From Pseudomonadota bacterium (GTDB lineage Bacteria; Myxococcota_A; UBA9042; GCA-2863065), in assembly GCA_005776585.1 (NCBI GenBank), contig SXOX01000310.1, positions 1 to 51,222 of the forward strand: a stretch of 51,222 bases of DNA, in the 5' to 3' direction. Under the pieces are notes generated by a model that was not told the origin of the DNA, searched no databases, and worked only from the letters and a program-made list of their open reading frames with translations. Of this stretch, positions 49,414 to 51,222 are shown piece by piece; positions within the stretch are counted from its first letter, which is position 1; every line of letters starts with the position of its first letter. The position numbers were made by a program, and so were the translations under genes.

Positions 49414-51222
49414 ATGCGAAGCACGAGCCAAATGAGACAGCGGTGGATTGGGACCGTGCTCGCGCTCGGCGTCGCGGGCCTTGCGTGCGATGGCGGGACC
49501 TCCGCGGTCGCGCCGACCCCGATTGCGACCGATGCCAAGACGGCGGAGTCAGTCGGACCCGACGGCAAGGCCGACCTCGGCCCCGCGATTGACGGAACGC
49601 TCCAGCCCGATCCTGGCCCTCCGAAGAGCGACGTGGGCGGGACCGACGCCTCGGAGGAGGGCGGCTTCCTGTGGCCCTGCACGTTCAACAAGGACTGCCA
49701 GTCCAACTTCTGCGTGCCGAAGGACCTCGCCAAAGGGCTCTACGTGTGCACGAAGCTGTGCATCGACGACTGCCCGGAAGGCTTTGGATGTCGGCCCTAT
49801 CAGTCGGGCTCAGACCTCGTGAACGTCTGCGTCGCCGAGACAGACGCGCTCTGCCTGCCATGCAAGACCAACAACGACTGTGGGCTGGGAGGCGACCTCT
49901 GCCTCGCGATCGAAGGCGGGCGCTGCGGGCAGGACTGCTCGTCGACCAAGCCCTGCCCTGCCGGTTTTGCCTGCACCGACATCAAGGGCGAGGACCAGAC
50001 CCTGCTGGGGCGGCAGTGCGTGCCGCTCAACGGCTCGTGTGAGTGTGGGGCGGAGGTCGACTTCGAAAACGATCCGCTGCACTGCGGCAAGTGCAACGCG
50101 CCGTGCACCTACGCGCATGGCGTTGGGGACTGCAAGAGCTCCAAGTGTCGGCTGGGCGCGTGCGTCGGCGGGTTCGTCAATCTGGACGAGAAGGATGACA
50201 ACGGCTGCGAATACGAGTGCACCTTCGAGACCTCCGACGACACGCCCGACGTGGAGGGCAAGGACGCCAACTGCGATGGCGTCGACGGCATGCTCGAGCG
50301 CGCCGTCTTCGTAGCCCCAGACGGAACCGACGAGAACAACCCGGCAGGCTCCCGTGAGCTGCCGTTCAAGACGATCCATGCGGCCATCGCGTTTGCGGAG
50401 GCGCACGTCGGCCGAGATCAGCTCATGGTCTCGAAGGGAACCTACAGCGAGCAGCTCGTGGTCGTTCAGGGCGTGAACGTCTACGGCGGCTACGACCGCT
50501 CGGCCGGCTGGGCGCGCAACGTGGCGCAGAACGAGACGAGAGTGCGCTGGGAGGGTGTCGAGAAGGGCGTCATTCGGGCCCTCGTGGCGACCGCGATTGG
50601 CGATGTCACCGTGATCGACGGCCTCGTGCTCGAAGCGGTCTCCAATCCAGCGGCGGGCGGGACCTCAATCGCGGCGCACGTGACCAAGGGCTCGTCGGGG
50701 CTCACGCTGTCGCACTGCAAGCTGATTGCTGGAAACGGCGGCAAGGGCGAGGACGGCGCTCCGGGCGCGGCGGGTCAGCAAGGCAAGGACGGCGCCTCGG
50801 GCGTGTCTGGGGTCAAGGCGGGCTGCCACCCCGACAAGAGCTACCTCATCATCGGCGGGGAGGGTGGCAAGAACACCTGCGCGACGGGCGATGCGCGGGG
50901 CGGCAAAGGCGGCAACCCGGGCTGGGGCTCGGGCTCTTGCAACTGGGCAGCCGAGGCGGCGTGCGCATTCTCGGGTGGCTGCGACGACAAGGTGCTGGCC
51001 CAAAGCGGTGAGACGCCACCGAACGGAGGCAAGGGCGGATCCGGAGGGCAACCTGAACAGGGGGGCGGCAACGCGGATCCCGGCGGTCCCGGCAAGGACG
51101 GCGACGACGGCAAGGCTGCGTCTGCAGACGGTGACGTCGGCAATGACGAACTCTGGCGCCCTGTCTCCGGCAAGGATGGGCAGCCGGGCGTTCATGGCGG
51201 CGGCGGCGGCGGCGGCGGCGGC
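49414..51222 (+). CDS. Large Cys-rich, Gly-rich lipoprotein with DUF1565-like domain (3' end cut)
   Basis: The first 603 codons are present and the frame is still open at the edge. The signal ends GLAC (lipid Cys 25) and is followed by an acidic linker. Residues about 88-290 hold over twenty cysteines in EGF-like spacing (CTFNKDCQSNFC, CPEGFGC, CLPCKTNNDCG) and end at KDANCDGVDGM. A DUF1565/pectate-lyase-like start follows (VFVAPDGTDENNPAGSRELP, FKTIHAAIAFAE, GTYSEQLVVVQGVNVYGGYD). After residue 445 comes a collagen-like Gly tract (GKGEDGAPGAAGQQGKDG) ending in nine GGC codons. This multi-domain make-up is typical of surface proteins of predatory or social Myxococcota; binding partner unknown. 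Confidence 0.85.
   Translation, partial: MRSTSQMRQRWIGTVLALGVAGLACDGGTSAVAPTPIATDAKTAESVGPDGKADLGPAIDGTLQPDPGPPKSDVGGTDASEEGGFLWPCTFNKDCQSNFCVPKDLAKGLYVCTKLCIDDCPEGFGCRPYQSGSDLVNVCVAETDALCLPCKTNNDCGLGGDLCLAIEGGRCGQDCSSTKPCPAGFACTDIKGEDQTLLGRQCVPLNGSCECGAEVDFENDPLHCGKCNAPCTYAHGVGDCKSSKCRLGACVGGFVNLDEKDDNGCEYECTFETSDDTPDVEGKDANCDGVDGMLERAVFVAPDGTDENNPAGSRELPFKTIHAAIAFAEAHVGRDQLMVSKGTYSEQLVVVQGVNVYGGYDRSAGWARNVAQNETRVRWEGVEKGVIRALVATAIGDVTVIDGLVLEAVSNPAAGGTSIAAHVTKGSSGLTLSHCKLIAGNGGKGEDGAPGAAGQQGKDGASGVSGVKAGCHPDKSYLIIGGEGGKNTCATGDARGGKGGNPGWGSGSCNWAAEAACAFSGGCDDKVLAQSGETPPNGGKGGSGGQPEQGGGNADPGGPGKDGDDGKAASADGDVGNDELWRPVSGKDGQPGVHGGGGGGGGG
51196..51222 (+). repeat. (GGC)9 trinucleotide run at the window edge
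   Basis: Nine uninterrupted GGC codons encode poly-Gly within the Gly-rich lipoprotein; the run may continue past the edge. Changes in copy number would stay in frame and alter linker length only. Confidence 0.85.

Overview
The window is high-GC, gene-dense DNA from what is most likely a member of the Myxococcota (former Deltaproteobacteria). The clearest taxonomic sign is a MYXO-CTERM-type tail (a Cys, a hydrophobic segment, then an Arg cluster) on the protein at 18631-20814. Numerous lipoproteins, Cys-rich secreted proteins with collagen-like Gly tracts, a Ser/Thr kinase next to an FGE-sulfatase-domain protein and a TPR protein of about 3,840 residues agree with this. I see no rRNA, tRNA or CRISPR array, and no insertion sequence with a transposase.

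Layout. 1-2256 (minus): a FAD-linked oxidase cut by the left edge and a periplasmic thioredoxin/TPR protein. 2397-4878 (plus): a short flagellin and the filament cap FliD, with a sigma-54-like promoter and a strong hairpin terminator between them. 4992-6282: a secreted DUF11-like protein converging on a beta-barrel protein. 6338-7512: a TfoX-like gene whose stop codon lies inside a REP-like inverted repeat, then a toxin-antitoxin pair and a tiny third frame. 7499-8352 (minus): a decayed Cys-rich lipoprotein gene, the only clear gene wreck.

8492-18501 (plus) is the most system-like part. An operon of four lipoproteins joined by ATGA overlaps (small acidic/His protein, unknown protein, beta-propeller, di-haem cytochrome c) is followed by a His-rich exported protein. 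A TolC-type outer membrane protein, an adaptor and a heavy-metal RND pump come next, then another lipoprotein with a His-rich tail. A 21-bp dyad sits just upstream of the TolC-type gene. I read this as a metal-handling island: the lipoproteins and cytochrome would work in the periplasm, the tripartite pump would export the ion. The link between the two halves is inferred from position.

18631-22952 (plus): a surface-anchored member of the peptidylarginine/agmatine deiminase superfamily, a divergent prolipoprotein diacylglyceryl transferase (Lgt) with no ordinary start codon, and a lipoprotein with weak PilP/PilO resemblance. 22949-24229 (minus): a PP-loop ATPase with a small CCGG-starting membrane protein. 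24356-25495 (plus): an isocitrate/isopropylmalate-type dehydrogenase. 25492-39850 (minus): giant TPR protein, TPR lipoprotein and a two-TM sensor, probably one operon with an extra dyad-containing promoter before the sensor gene. 40006-43999: a class IV aminotransferase-like enzyme, a DUF4157 (eCIS-core) protein, a TPR lipoprotein and a periplasmic TPR protein. 44059-48684 (plus): DnaJ-like, DUF6599-like, zinc-ribbon/FGE-sulfatase and kinase genes in one tight run. 48688-51222: a beta-barrel protein diverging from a large Cys-rich, Gly-rich lipoprotein cut by the right edge.

Five convergent pairs of intact genes end within 4 bp of each other or share their stop bases (5777/5782, 22949-22952, 25492-25495, 40728-40731, 48684/48688), so there is no room for conventional terminators between them. 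Many same-strand genes overlap by ATGA or GTGA, implying translational coupling. Functional calls rest on motifs and family resemblance read by eye; no database search was possible.
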